Assembly: GCF_000761445.1 (NCBI RefSeq)
Contig: NZ_KN196470.1
Location: 294,978-358,977, forward strand
Reading direction: 5' to 3'
From: Oleiagrimonas soli
Lineage (GTDB): Bacteria; Pseudomonadota; Gammaproteobacteria; Xanthomonadales; Rhodanobacteraceae
Length of the DNA: 64,000 nucleotides
Both the position numbers and the translations under genes were made by a program. Shown in pieces: positions 48,701-60,287 of this stretch (position 1 is the first letter of the stretch; each line of letters opens with the position of its first letter). The notes under the pieces are model-generated. The model searched no databases. It was not told the origin of the DNA and saw only the letters and a list, made by a program, of their open reading frames with translations.

Positions 48701-49000
48701 GAAGGCCTCAGCGCGCACGACGCCATCCGCCGCGCCTGCCTGCTGCGTTTCCGGCCGATCATGATGACCACCTTCGCGGCGCTGTTCGGCGCCTTGCCGC
48801 TGGCCTTTGGTACCGGCATCGGTTCCGAGCTGCGCCAGCCGCTGGGCGTGTCGATCGTGGGCGGTCTGCTGCTTTCGCAGTTGGTCACCCTGTACACCAC
48901 GCCGGTGATCTATCTGTACATGGAGCGCTTCTCCGACTGGTTGGTCACGCGTCGCGAGCGTCATGTGCTGCGTCTGGCCGAGCGGCAGGGAGCGGCGTGA
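45770..49000 (+). CDS. RND efflux permease, MdtB-like
   Basis: A ~1076-residue inner-membrane RND pump with 12 helices in two halves and large periplasmic loops. SIFIRRPIATSLLMAAVLLL at the N-terminus, the proton-relay helix GFVVDDAIVMIENIVRYIEQ and, in the second half, IVKKNAIMMIDFAIEAKREG are HAE1-family signatures. A GTG at 45770 is preferred, with AGGA at 10 nt; a TTG at 45761 is too close to it. It follows the adaptor by 60 bp. Two non-identical permeases fit an MdtBC heteromultimer. Confidence 0.92.
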   Translation: MGFSSIFIRRPIATSLLMAAVLLLGILGYRALPVSALPEIDAPTLVVTTQYPGASAQTVATLVTTPLERQLGQISGIDMMSSDSSAGLSTIVLQFNMKRDIDVAAQDVQSALRAARLPGGLPYQPVYNRVNPADAPIMTLVMTSDSLPLREVNNYADSIIAQKLSQVSGVGLVSIAGNVKPAVRVQVNPAQLGNLGLTLEDVRSALTRANVNAAKGTLNGATQTYSIGTNDQLSSAKEYGDVIISYKDGAPVHLRDVAKVVDGVENDQLAAWANGKPAVLLDIRRQPGANIIDTVERIHQMIPQLRSVLPDGVHLGVFADRTVTIRASVRDVQFTLILTVLLVVAVIFVFLRRLWATVIPSVAVPLSLLGTFAVMSFTGLSLDNLSLMALTVATGFVVDDAIVMIENIVRYIEQGKDGPEAAEIGAREIGFTVLSLTVSLIAVFLPLLLMPGVTGRLFHEFAWVLTAAVAISMLVSLTLTPMMCAYLLKADALPEGDDAHERAAKAGKRTLWSRTVGLYERSLDWVFAHQRLTMLVFGLTILVTVGLYVVIPKGLLPEQDTGMITGVVQADDNIAFKAMEQRTRAVADALRKDPAVAGVAAFIGAGSVNPTLNQGQLSIVLKSRDERGDLQSVVAQLQQDVADIPGVALYLKPVQDITLDTRVAATEYQYAMSDVSSDELATYASRMTEAMRQLPQLADVDNNLADKGRALQLTIDREKASRLGVPVQTIDDTLYDAYGQRQISTIFTQLNQYRVVLEVAPQFRNSTDLLNKLTVRSNGSGALTGSNATSYGMVKSANSSTATGIGQSNTGIPLGSGGNVPLASLVSAQVNNAPLIISHQNQLPAVTISFNLAPGYSLSEAVAAIHKAETQLGAPASVQAQFIGKAAEFSASVGDEILLLLAAIVVIYIVLGVLYESYIHPLTIISTLPPAGVGALLALMLFGMSLSVDGIVGIILLIGIVKKNAIMMIDFAIEAKREGLSAHDAIRRACLLRFRPIMMTTFAALFGALPLAFGTGIGSELRQPLGVSIVGGLLLSQLVTLYTTPVIYLYMERFSDWLVTRRERHVLRLAERQGAA

Positions 49001-49016
49001 CCGGCGGCGAACGAGC

Positions 49017-52000
49017 ATGAACATCTCCGCCCCCTTCATCCGCCGCCCCATCGGTACCTCGCTGCTGGCGCTGGGCCTGTTGATCGCCGGCATCGTCTGT
49101 TACCGACTGCTGTCGATCAGCGCGCTGCCGCAGGTCAACTTCCCGGCCATCTTCGTGACCGCCAGCCAGCCGGGCGCGGATGCCTCGACCATGGCCACCA
49201 CGGTCACCGCGCCGCTCGAACGCCACTTGGGCCAGGTACCCGGCGTCGACAGCATGCGTTCGCGCAGTTCCGAAGGCAGCATGTTCATCATCCTGTTCTT
49301 CAACGGCGGCGTGAATCTGGATCAGGCCGCGCAGCAGGTGCAGGCAGCCATCAACGCGGCGCAGCCGGACCTGCCGTCCGGTCTGACCTCGCCGCCGACC
49401 TACCGCAAGGCCAATCCCAACGACGACCCGGTGCTGCAGATCGCGCTGACCTCCGACACCGAGCCGCTGTCGGAGCTGTACGATCGCGCCAGCACGTTGA
49501 TCGCGCCGCGGCTGAGTCAGCTGCCGGGCGTGGCCAACGTCGACGTGTCCGGCAGCGCGCAGCCGGCCGTGCGCGTGGACGTGAATCTGCGCGCGCTGAA
49601 CGCGATGAACCTGTCGTCCAACGACCTGCGCAACGCGCTCACCGCCGCCAACGTGACCTCGCCGCTGGGCTTCCTCGACGACGGTCGCAGCACGATGGCG
49701 GTGACCGCCAACGACCAGCTGCACAACGCCGACGACTTCGCCAATCTGATCATCGCGGTGCGCAACGGCACGCCGGTGCGGCTGAAGGACGTGGCGCATG
49801 TCTATCAGGGCGCAGAGGACAGTTACCAGGCGGCCTGGTTCAACGGCAAGCCGTCGATCGAGCTGGACCTGTTCAAGCGGCCCGACGCCAACATCATCGA
49901 CACCGTCGACGGCATCAAGGCGGCGCTGCCCGGCGTGCGCACGCTGCTGCCGCCGGGCACCAAGATGACGCCGTACTACGATGGCACGCCGACCATCCGC
50001 GATTCGGTCCGCGAGGTGCAGCTGACCCTGCTGATCAGCCTGGGCATGGTGGTGCTGACGATGGCGCTGTTCCTGCGCCGGCTGGCGCCGACGGTGATCG
50101 CCGCCATCGCCATGCCGATGTCGCTGGCGGGCGCGTTCATCGCCATGTACCTGCTGCACTTCACGCTCGACAACCTGTCGCTGCTGGCGCTGGTCATCGC
50201 CATCGCCTTCGTGGTCGACGACGCCATCGTCATGATCGAGAACGTGATCCGCCACGTCGACGCGGGACTGCCGCCGCGCGAGGCGGCGCTGAAGGGCGCC
50301 AGCGAGATCGGGTTCACCATCGTCTCGATTACCGCCTCGCTGGTGGCGGTGTTCATTCCGCTGATGTTCGCCTCCGGCTTCATCGGCCTGTTCTTCAACG
50401 AATTCACCATCACTCTGGTGGCCGCGATCCTGGTGTCGGCGGTGGTGTCGCTGACGCTGACGCCGTCGCTGTGCGCGGTGTTCCTGCGGCCGACCGCGGC
50501 GGCCAAGACGACCCGCTTCGGTCATGGGCTGGAGCGTTTCCACGAGGGCATGCTCAACGTCTACCGGCGCTCGCTGAACTGGGCGCTGCGGCATCCGCTG
50601 CTGATGTCGCTGTCGCCGCTGATCCTGATCTTCGTCACCGTGTTCCTGTTCGGCCGCATCCAGGCCGGGCTGTTCCCGCCGCAGGACACGGGCCTGATCT
50701 GGGCGCGCGCCAGCGGCGGCGCGACGCTGTCCTTCGCCGACATGAAGGCGCGCCAGGAGCGCATCACGCAGATGTTCCTGGCCGATCCGGCGGTCGAGTA
50801 CGTCGGCGCCAATCTGGGCAGCGGGCGGCGCGGCAGCAGCGGCTCGTTCAGCATCCAGCTCAAACCGCTCGGCAAGGGCCGGCGCGTGTCCACGCAGGCG
50901 GTGGTGGCGCGGCTCAGCGCCAAGGCGTCCAAGTTCCCCGATCTGGAGGTACGCCTGCGTGCGCACGAAGATCTGTGGAGCGGCGGCGGAGGCACCAGCC
51001 AGGGCGCGCAGTACAGCATCGGTCTGAAGGGCAACGACCTGAAACAGCTGCAGGTGTGGCTGCCGAGACTGGTCGACCAGCTGAAGAAGAATCCGATCTT
51101 CCGCGACGTCGGTTCCGACGTCGACGAATCGGGTCTGCGCCAGAACATCGTCATCGATCGCGCCACGGCCAGCCGCCTCGGCGTGACGCCGGCGGCGGTG
51201 GACGATGCGCTGTACAACGCCTTCGGTCAGCGGCAAGTGTCGACGATCTATTCGGACACCAGCGAATACCAGGTCGTGGTCAACGCACTGCCCAGCCAGA
51301 CCGAGACGCCGGCGGCGCTGAACCAGGTCTACGTGTCCACGACCAACGGCACGATGATTCCGATCTCCGCGGTGGCGCGGCAGGAACCGGGGCTGGAACC
51401 GACCCAGATCACGCACGAGGACCAGTTCACGACCATGGACCTCAGCTTCAATCTCGCGCCCGGCGTCGGCATGGGCGAGGGCATGGCCGCGGTGCGCAAG
51501 ACCATCAGCGACATGCGTCTGCCCGGCGACATCCAGCTGAACCTCGGCAGCAACTTCCGCCGCCTGCAGCAGAGCGCCGCCAGCATGCCGCTGCTGCTGC
51601 TGGGCGCGATTCTCGCGGTCTACATCGTGCTGGGCATGCTCTACGAGAGCCTGATCCATCCGGTCACCATCGTCTCGACCATCCCTTCGGCGGGCACCGG
51701 CGCGCTGGCCGCGCTGCTGCTGGCGCACATGGAGTTGTCGATCGTGGCGATGATGGCGCTGGTGCTGCTGATCGGCCTGGTGAAGAAGAACGCGATCATG
51801 ATGATCGACTTCGCCCTGGTCGCGCAGCGCGAGCAGGGCATGTCGCCGCGCGATGCCATCTTCGAGGCCTGCATCGTGCGCTTCCGGCCGATCATGATGA
51901 CCACGATGGTGGCGATTCTCGCCGCCCTGCCGCTGGCGATCGGTCTCGGCGCGGGCGCCGAACTGCGGCGTCCGCTGGGCGTGGCCGTGATCGGCGGTCT

Positions 52001-52148
52001 GGTGATTTCGCAGAGCCTGACGCTGCTCAGCACGCCGGCACTTTATCTAGTGTTCACGTGCCTGTCCGAGCGTTGGAAAGCCCGCCGCGCGCGCCGTCAC
52101 GAGCGCCGTCGGCAGCGCCGACTGCGCGCGGCCGAAGCATCCCGCTAA
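49017..52148 (+). CDS. RND efflux permease, MdtC-like
   Basis: A 1043-residue second RND permease, only 16 bp after the first. MNISAPFIRRPIGTSLLALG, AFVVDDAIVMIENVIRHVDA and LVKKNAIMMIDFALVAQREQ mark the same family. In MdtBC the two permeases divide proton translocation and substrate binding. The C-terminal tail is strikingly Arg-rich (RRARRHERRRQRRLRAAE) and cytoplasmic. Confidence 0.92.
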   Translation: MNISAPFIRRPIGTSLLALGLLIAGIVCYRLLSISALPQVNFPAIFVTASQPGADASTMATTVTAPLERHLGQVPGVDSMRSRSSEGSMFIILFFNGGVNLDQAAQQVQAAINAAQPDLPSGLTSPPTYRKANPNDDPVLQIALTSDTEPLSELYDRASTLIAPRLSQLPGVANVDVSGSAQPAVRVDVNLRALNAMNLSSNDLRNALTAANVTSPLGFLDDGRSTMAVTANDQLHNADDFANLIIAVRNGTPVRLKDVAHVYQGAEDSYQAAWFNGKPSIELDLFKRPDANIIDTVDGIKAALPGVRTLLPPGTKMTPYYDGTPTIRDSVREVQLTLLISLGMVVLTMALFLRRLAPTVIAAIAMPMSLAGAFIAMYLLHFTLDNLSLLALVIAIAFVVDDAIVMIENVIRHVDAGLPPREAALKGASEIGFTIVSITASLVAVFIPLMFASGFIGLFFNEFTITLVAAILVSAVVSLTLTPSLCAVFLRPTAAAKTTRFGHGLERFHEGMLNVYRRSLNWALRHPLLMSLSPLILIFVTVFLFGRIQAGLFPPQDTGLIWARASGGATLSFADMKARQERITQMFLADPAVEYVGANLGSGRRGSSGSFSIQLKPLGKGRRVSTQAVVARLSAKASKFPDLEVRLRAHEDLWSGGGGTSQGAQYSIGLKGNDLKQLQVWLPRLVDQLKKNPIFRDVGSDVDESGLRQNIVIDRATASRLGVTPAAVDDALYNAFGQRQVSTIYSDTSEYQVVVNALPSQTETPAALNQVYVSTTNGTMIPISAVARQEPGLEPTQITHEDQFTTMDLSFNLAPGVGMGEGMAAVRKTISDMRLPGDIQLNLGSNFRRLQQSAASMPLLLLGAILAVYIVLGMLYESLIHPVTIVSTIPSAGTGALAALLLAHMELSIVAMMALVLLIGLVKKNAIMMIDFALVAQREQGMSPRDAIFEACIVRFRPIMMTTMVAILAALPLAIGLGAGAELRRPLGVAVIGGLVISQSLTLLSTPALYLVFTCLSERWKARRARRHERRRQRRLRAAEASR

Positions 52149-52259
52149 TCGGCGGTTAACCCGCGATGCGATAGGTGTAATGGACACAGAGGCGTGTCCA
52201 GGCGCTGCCGTGCGCGACGGACATGCATGGTCATCCGTCACCTTCCAGGAGGAGCGCAC

Positions 52260-52718
52260 ATGAAACCGCAGCATGCATCCTTCGCCCTGATTCCGGCGTT
52301 GCTGCTGAGTGCATGCGGTTCGTCCACGGACGGTAGCCGCATCACCATGTCGGGCGCGGTGGCCGCCGCGGCCAAGCGGTCCGAGAAGCCGCCGATCAGC
52401 GTCGTCTCGGTCGATCTGGGCAGGGCGGTCGACGACGAGCATCGGATCACGCAGCCGGCGACGATCTTCACTCCCGAGGATGCCGTGTACGCCTCGGTGA
52501 ACACCGCCGGCCGGGCTTCGGCCGTGAAGCTCGCCGCGCATTGGAGCTTCCGCGAGGGCAATGCGATCAGCGATCAGGTCGCCACCGTCCACGCCGACGG
52601 TCCGGCCAGCACGGCCTTCCGGCTGGCGCGCCCGCAGGGCTTGCCGCGCGGCAGCTACCAGGTGCAGATTAGCGTCGACGGCGAACCGGTGGCCAGTCGC
52701 GAGTTCAGCGTCAACTGA
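52260..52718 (+). CDS. Small lipoprotein, hypothetical
   Basis: A 152-residue protein with a lipoprotein signal (ALIPALLLSACGSS; lipid-modified Cys about residue 19). The remainder looks like one beta-sandwich domain, ending PRGSYQVQISVDGEPVASRE. No family is recognised with certainty. The ATG follows AGGAGGAGCGCAC, a strong site. It lies 111 bp after the RND operon and has its own terminator, so it may be an independent unit. Confidence 0.72.
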   Translation: MKPQHASFALIPALLLSACGSSTDGSRITMSGAVAAAAKRSEKPPISVVSVDLGRAVDDEHRITQPATIFTPEDAVYASVNTAGRASAVKLAAHWSFREGNAISDQVATVHADGPASTAFRLARPQGLPRGSYQVQISVDGEPVASREFSVN

Positions 52719-52745
52719 GCGCCCGGCAGGTTTCCGCTCACGTCC

Positions 52746-52769
52746 ACGCCGGCTCCGGGCCGGCGTTTC
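52746..52769 (+). terminator. Hairpin terminator after the lipoprotein gene
   Basis: ACGCCGGC and GCCGGCGT pair across TCCGG and are followed by TTT, 28 bp after the stop. Confidence 0.65.
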
Positions 52770-52922
52770 GCTGTCGGCGCTTTGCCCCGTGCGCGGGAAA
52801 CCGCGACAATGGGCGTTGGCATGCGGCGTGAGCGAACGCTTGCAACGCCCGCATCCGCCCGCATGTCCGTATGCGCATTCGCGCGGCTCCGCCGCTTCGC
52901 GCCGGGACGCGCCGCCCCCTGA

Positions 52923-55184
<2,262 letters not shown>

Positions 55185-55224
55185 TCGACGCCCGGTCCGG
55201 CCGGGGCCGTTGATCCATCATGAA

Positions 55225-55265
55225 ACCTCGGCGTCGCGCTTTGCGTGTGGCGCCGAGGTTTTTGG
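55225..55265 (+). terminator. Intrinsic terminator after icd
   Basis: AACCTCGGCG and CGCCGAGGTT form a 10-bp stem with a 17-base loop, ending in TTTTT, 41 bp after the stop. It overlaps the leader of the next gene. Confidence 0.78.
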
Positions 55266-55280
55266 GCAAGGAGACGCGGC

Positions 55281-56270
55281 ATGCGAATACTGGTGACCGG
55301 CAGCGCGGGCCATCTGGGCGAGGCTCTGGTGCGCACGCTGCGTGCGGATGGCCATGCAGTGCTCGGTCTGGATCAGGTGGCTTCGGCGTGCACGGACCGG
55401 GTCGGTTCCATCGCCGATCCCGCGGTCGTGCGCGCGGCGGTCGAGGGCGTCGACGCGGTGCTGCACGCGGCCACGTTGCACAAGCCGCACATCGCCACGC
55501 ACACGCGGCAGGATTTCATCGACACCAATGTCACCGGCACGTTGAACCTGCTCGATGCCGCCGTCGATGCCGGCGTGCGCGCGTTCGTCTTCACCAGCAC
55601 CACCAGCAGTTTCGGCGACGCGATGACGCCTCCGCCCGGCGCGCCGGCGGCGTGGATCACCGAGGACACCGTGCCGCAGCCGAAGAACATCTACGGCGCG
55701 ACCAAGCTGGCCGCCGAAGACCTGTGTCGGCTGGCGCACCGCAACCAGAAGCTGCCCTGTCTGATCCTGCGCACTTCGCGCTTCTTTCCCGAGGCCGACG
55801 ACCAGCCGGCCTCGCGCGAGGCGTTCGTCGACGCCAACCTGAAGCTCAACGAATTCCTGCATCGCCGTGTCGCCATCGAGGACGCGGTGGAGGCGCATCG
55901 GTGCGCGATCGAGCGCGCACCGGCACTCGGCTTCGGCCGTTACATCATCAGCGCGACCACGCCGTTCCGGCGCGAAGACGCCGCCTTGCTGCGGCGCGAC
56001 CCGGCGGCGGCGATGGACCGGCGCGTGCCCGGCTGGCGCGCATCCTACGAGGCGCTCGGCTGGCGCATGGCGCCGTCATTGGATCGCGTCTACGACAACG
56101 CGCTGGCGCGCGAGGCGCTGGACTGGCGTCCGCGCGAGGATTTCGCCACCGTGCTTGCGCGGGTGCAGGGCGGTGGCGAAGTGCTCGGACCGATGGCGCG
56201 CCGACTCGGTATCAAGGGTTACCACGGCGCTGCCTATCGCGACGGGCGCTATCCCGTGGAGGGCGCCTAG
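55281..56270 (+). CDS. NAD-dependent epimerase/dehydratase family protein (extended SDR)
   Basis: A 329-residue extended short-chain dehydrogenase. It has the Rossmann motif MRILVTGSAGHLGEAL, VLHAATLHKPH, TSTTSSFGD and the catalytic pair in IYGATKLAAED. The substrate, possibly a nucleotide sugar, cannot be named. The ATG follows AAGGAGACGCGGC, just after the icd terminator. It is convergent with the aldo/keto reductase gene. Confidence 0.87.
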   Translation: MRILVTGSAGHLGEALVRTLRADGHAVLGLDQVASACTDRVGSIADPAVVRAAVEGVDAVLHAATLHKPHIATHTRQDFIDTNVTGTLNLLDAAVDAGVRAFVFTSTTSSFGDAMTPPPGAPAAWITEDTVPQPKNIYGATKLAAEDLCRLAHRNQKLPCLILRTSRFFPEADDQPASREAFVDANLKLNEFLHRRVAIEDAVEAHRCAIERAPALGFGRYIISATTPFRREDAALLRRDPAAAMDRRVPGWRASYEALGWRMAPSLDRVYDNALAREALDWRPREDFATVLARVQGGGEVLGPMARRLGIKGYHGAAYRDGRYPVEGA

Positions 56271-56304
56271 GCGCCCTCCTTCCGGCAAACAGGCTGTCCG
56301 CCGC

Positions 56305-57174
<870 letters not shown>

Positions 57175-57313
57175 GTGCGCGGTACTCCTTGCGCGTTGGA
57201 TGTGGGGGGAGAGGCACCCGCGCGGGGATCGCGGGCACTCCCATCACATGCGTCCGCGACTGCCGCGGATCAACCCGCGGCGCGGTTTCGGCGATGGGTC
57301 AAAACTGCACCAC

Positions 57314-57335
57314 CGACTGTCGCGGAATGGGGACA
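57314..57335. promoter_or_regulatory. Candidate enhancer-binding site upstream of xoxF
   Basis: CGACTGTCGCG (57314-57324) also occurs inverted at 2787 before the formate operon. The same spot forms TGTC-N10-GACA. It lies ~97 bp upstream of the -24/-12 element, a usual distance for activator sites. The binding protein is unknown and not in the window. Confidence 0.4.
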
Positions 57336-57377
57336 CCGGCTTTGCGCGGCTTCTGCGGTAAAACGACGCAATTTTCC

Positions 57378-57390
57378 TAAACATTTGATT
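57378..57390 (-). promoter_or_regulatory. IHF binding site upstream of xoxF
   Basis: The minus strand reads AATCAAATGTTTA, an exact match to WATCAANNNNTTR. It sits between the putative activator site and the -24/-12 promoter, where IHF bending is normally needed for sigma-54 activation. Confidence 0.65.
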
Positions 57391-57420
57391 AACATGGCTA
57401 TTCCGTCGGTAGGCACAGTC

Positions 57421-57436
57421 TGGCACGCAGACTGCA
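57421..57436 (+). promoter_or_regulatory. Sigma-54 (-24/-12) promoter of xoxF
   Basis: TGGCACGCAGACTGCA matches TGGCACGnnnnTTGCA at all but one position (C for the first T of the -12 block). The invariant GG (57422) and GC (57434) are 12 bp apart. It is 82 bp before the xoxF ATG. Confidence 0.75.
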
Positions 57437-57517
57437 TAGCAGAGTGCACAAGCGTTCAACCGCTCCGGACGGGCTGTTGCGTCCGGATGACAAATTCCAC
57501 GGCACAGGGAATTCATC

Positions 57518-59317
57518 ATGCACAAGACACCCGTACGCTCCTGGAAGTGGTCCATCGCCCTCGGCATCGCGTTGACGATTCCGGCGGTCGGGGCCATGGC
57601 CAACGACTCGCTGATGCAGATGGCGCAGAACCCCAATCAATGGGTGATGCCGACCGGCAACTACACCGGCCAGCGCCATAGCACGCTCGACCAGATCAAC
57701 ACCGGCAACGTGAAGAACCTGCACGTCGCCTGGACCATGTCCACCGGCTCCCTGCGCGGCCACGAGGGCCAGCCGCTGGTGGTCGGCAACATGATGTACG
57801 TCGAGAGCTCCTATCCGAACCACGTCTACGCGATCTCGCTCGACGATCCGGGCCGGATCGTCTGGAGCTTCACGCCGGACCAGGACAAGTTCGCGCCCTC
57901 GGTCGCCTGCTGCGACGTGGTCAACCGCGGCGTAGCCTACGGCGACGGCATGATCTTCGCCAACGCGCTGGACGGCAATCTGTACGCGCTCGACGCCAAG
58001 ACCGGCAAGGTCGTGTGGCACGCCAAGAACGCCGATCCGCAGCTGGGCCAGACCCAGACCATGGCGCCCATCGTCATCAAGGACAAGGTGATCACCGGCG
58101 TGTCCGGCGCCGAGTACGGCGTGCACGGCTACATCACCGCCAACGACATCAAGAGCGGCAAGCAGATCTGGCGTGCCTACAGCACCGGCCCGGACGAGCA
58201 GATCAAGTTCGACCCGCGCAAGACCATCGACGGCGCCACGCAGAAGCCGGTGGGCAAGGATTCCAGCGTGAAGTCCTGGAAGGGCGACCAGTGGAAGCTG
58301 GGCGGCGGCACCACCTGGGGCTGGTACACCTACGATCCGAAGCTCAACCTGCTGTACTACGGCACCGGCAATCCGGGCACCTGGAACCCGACCCAGCGTC
58401 CGGGCGACAACAAGTACTCGATGTCGGTGATGGCGCGTAACCCGGATACCGGCGAGGCGGTGTGGGTGTTCCAGATGACCCCGCACGACGGCTGGGATTA
58501 CGACGGCGTCAACGAGAGCATCCTCACCGATACCACCATCCACGGCAAGACGGTGCCGACCCTGACCCACTTCGACCGCAACGGTTTCGCCTACGTGTGG
58601 AACCGCCGCAACGGCAAGCTGCTGGCGGCGCACAAGTTCGACCCGATCGTGAACTGGGCCAGCCATATCGATCTCAAGACCGGTCGCCCGGTGGTCAACC
58701 CGGCGAAGATGACCAAGGAAGGCGTCAACGTGAAGGACATCTGCCCGTCCTCGCAGGGTTCCAAGGACCAGCAGCCGGCGGCCTACGATCCGGTCAGCGG
58801 CCTGTTCCTGGTGCCGACCAACCACGTGTGCATGGACTACCAGGCGTTCAACGTGAAGTACAAGGCCGGTTTCCCCTACGTCGGCGCGCTGGTCAACATG
58901 TATCCGTACAACCACGGTGACGTGGGCGGCCGCTTCATCGCCTTCGACGCGGCGACCGGCCAGACCAAGTGGGCCATCAACGACCGCTTCCAGGACTGGG
59001 GCGGCGCGCTGACCACCAAGGGCGGCCTGGCCTTCTACGGCACGCTGACCGGCTACCTGCGCGCGGTCGACCTGAAGACCGGCAAGGTGTTGTGGCAGTT
59101 CAAGTGCCCGTCGGGAATCATCGGCAACCCGATCACCTACACGCACGACGGCAAGCAGTACGTCGCCGTGCTCAGCGGCGTGGGCGGCTGGGCGGCCATC
59201 GGCCTGTCCAACGACCTGCACAAGGCCACGGAGGGTCTGGGCGCCGTCGGTGCGACCGCCAGTCTGGGCGATTACACCAACCTGGGCGGCACGTTGATGG
59301 TGTTCGCTCTCAACTGA
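57518..59317 (+). CDS. xoxF: Lanthanide-dependent methanol dehydrogenase XoxF (PQQ quinoprotein)
   Basis: A 599-residue periplasmic eight-bladed quinoprotein that oxidises methanol. The signal peptide ends about AMA-ND. The vicinal disulfide over PQQ is Cys131-Cys132 (SVACCDVV). HDGWDYDGVNE holds the catalytic Asp327 and, two residues later, Asp329, the extra acidic ligand that marks lanthanide-dependent XoxF/ExaF enzymes (MxaF has Ala). Blade motifs such as AYDPVSGLFLVPTNH are present. Ethanol-type ExaF is possible, but the xoxJ and xoxG partners downstream favour XoxF. The ATG is at 57518; the ribosome binding site (ACAGGGAATTC) is moderate. No PQQ synthesis genes are in the window. Confidence 0.93.
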   Translation: MHKTPVRSWKWSIALGIALTIPAVGAMANDSLMQMAQNPNQWVMPTGNYTGQRHSTLDQINTGNVKNLHVAWTMSTGSLRGHEGQPLVVGNMMYVESSYPNHVYAISLDDPGRIVWSFTPDQDKFAPSVACCDVVNRGVAYGDGMIFANALDGNLYALDAKTGKVVWHAKNADPQLGQTQTMAPIVIKDKVITGVSGAEYGVHGYITANDIKSGKQIWRAYSTGPDEQIKFDPRKTIDGATQKPVGKDSSVKSWKGDQWKLGGGTTWGWYTYDPKLNLLYYGTGNPGTWNPTQRPGDNKYSMSVMARNPDTGEAVWVFQMTPHDGWDYDGVNESILTDTTIHGKTVPTLTHFDRNGFAYVWNRRNGKLLAAHKFDPIVNWASHIDLKTGRPVVNPAKMTKEGVNVKDICPSSQGSKDQQPAAYDPVSGLFLVPTNHVCMDYQAFNVKYKAGFPYVGALVNMYPYNHGDVGGRFIAFDAATGQTKWAINDRFQDWGGALTTKGGLAFYGTLTGYLRAVDLKTGKVLWQFKCPSGIIGNPITYTHDGKQYVAVLSGVGGWAAIGLSNDLHKATEGLGAVGATASLGDYTNLGGTLMVFALN

Positions 59318-59397
59318 CCGAGCCGACCGACGCGGCGCCCGCAGCGGCACCGCGTCGGTGTTTGCGTATTCACGCGGTACCGAACGGAGATGTCCCC

Positions 59398-60258
59398 ATG
59401 ACGCCCCTACGCACAGCGACGCTTTTCGCCGCCGGCATGCTCGCCCTGACGGCCATGCCCTGCAACGCCGCGCACGCGGCTTCGCCTTCCGCCGGCACGC
59501 TCAAGGTCTGCGCCGATCCCAACTACCTGCCGTACTCGGACCATGACGGCAAGGGTTTCGAGAATGCTGTGGCCCGCTACGTGGCCGATCAGCTCGGCGA
59601 CAAACTCGACTACGTGTGGGCCAACTCGCGCGGTCACGGCGGCTTCGCCGAGTATCTGGCGCAGAACCTCGACAGCGGCCGCTGCGACGTGGTCATGAAC
59701 ATGCCCTACGGCAACGACGAGGAGCTGACCACCGCGCCGTACTACGTGTCCTCGTACGTGTTCGTGTTCAAGAAGAACAAGGGCTACGACCTCAGCAGTC
59801 TGGATTCGCCGGACTTGCGCAAGCTGAAGATCGGCTTCGAGTCGGAGACGCCGGTGGAGGCGGGCCTGCAGTTGCGCGGCATGGTCACGACGGCCAAGGC
59901 CTACGACGTCGGCGGCGACAACGGCACCTCGCCGAGCAGCGTGCTGGACGCGGTGGAAAACGGCACCATCGACGTGATGATCACCTGGCAGCCGTCGATC
60001 GGCGCCTTCCTCAAGAAGTACCCCGACCTGACCACTGTGGCGCTGCCCAACTCGCGTGCGACCGGCTCGCCGGAGATGTACTCGTTTCCGATGTCGATGG
60101 CGGTGCGCAAGGGCGACGAGGCGCTGAAGAAACGGCTCGACGCGGTCATCAAGGCGCATGGTCCGCAGTTGCAGAACATCCTTCGGCAGCACGGCGTGGA
60201 ATTGGCCGGCGACGGTGACGCCAACCGCCATCTGTACAACGACACGGCCGGTCTGTGA
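59398..60258 (+). CDS. xoxJ: XoxJ, periplasmic solute-binding-like protein of methanol oxidation
   Basis: A 286-residue exported protein with a signal peptide (ALTAMPCNAAHAA) and a bilobal binding-protein fold: LKVCADPNYLPYSDHDGKGF, CDVVMNMPYGNDEELTTAPY and VSSYVFVFKKNKGYDL. XoxJ/MxaJ proteins are thought to help activate the apo-dehydrogenase rather than to feed a transporter; no ABC genes are here. It lies between xoxF and xoxG in the standard order. Confidence 0.9.
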   Translation: MTPLRTATLFAAGMLALTAMPCNAAHAASPSAGTLKVCADPNYLPYSDHDGKGFENAVARYVADQLGDKLDYVWANSRGHGGFAEYLAQNLDSGRCDVVMNMPYGNDEELTTAPYYVSSYVFVFKKNKGYDLSSLDSPDLRKLKIGFESETPVEAGLQLRGMVTTAKAYDVGGDNGTSPSSVLDAVENGTIDVMITWQPSIGAFLKKYPDLTTVALPNSRATGSPEMYSFPMSMAVRKGDEALKKRLDAVIKAHGPQLQNILRQHGVELAGDGDANRHLYNDTAGL

Positions 60259-60287
60259 GGGCCGGCAGAAAGAAGGAGCACGACTGC

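Larger units (their letters stand above)
57175..57517. other. xoxF upstream regulatory region
   Basis: 343 bp with no gene. It holds the palindromic 11-mer (57314-57324), a TGTC-N10-GACA inverted repeat (57318-57335), an IHF consensus (57378-57390) and a -24/-12 element (57421-57436). The order matches the architecture of sigma-54 promoters. Confidence 0.6.
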
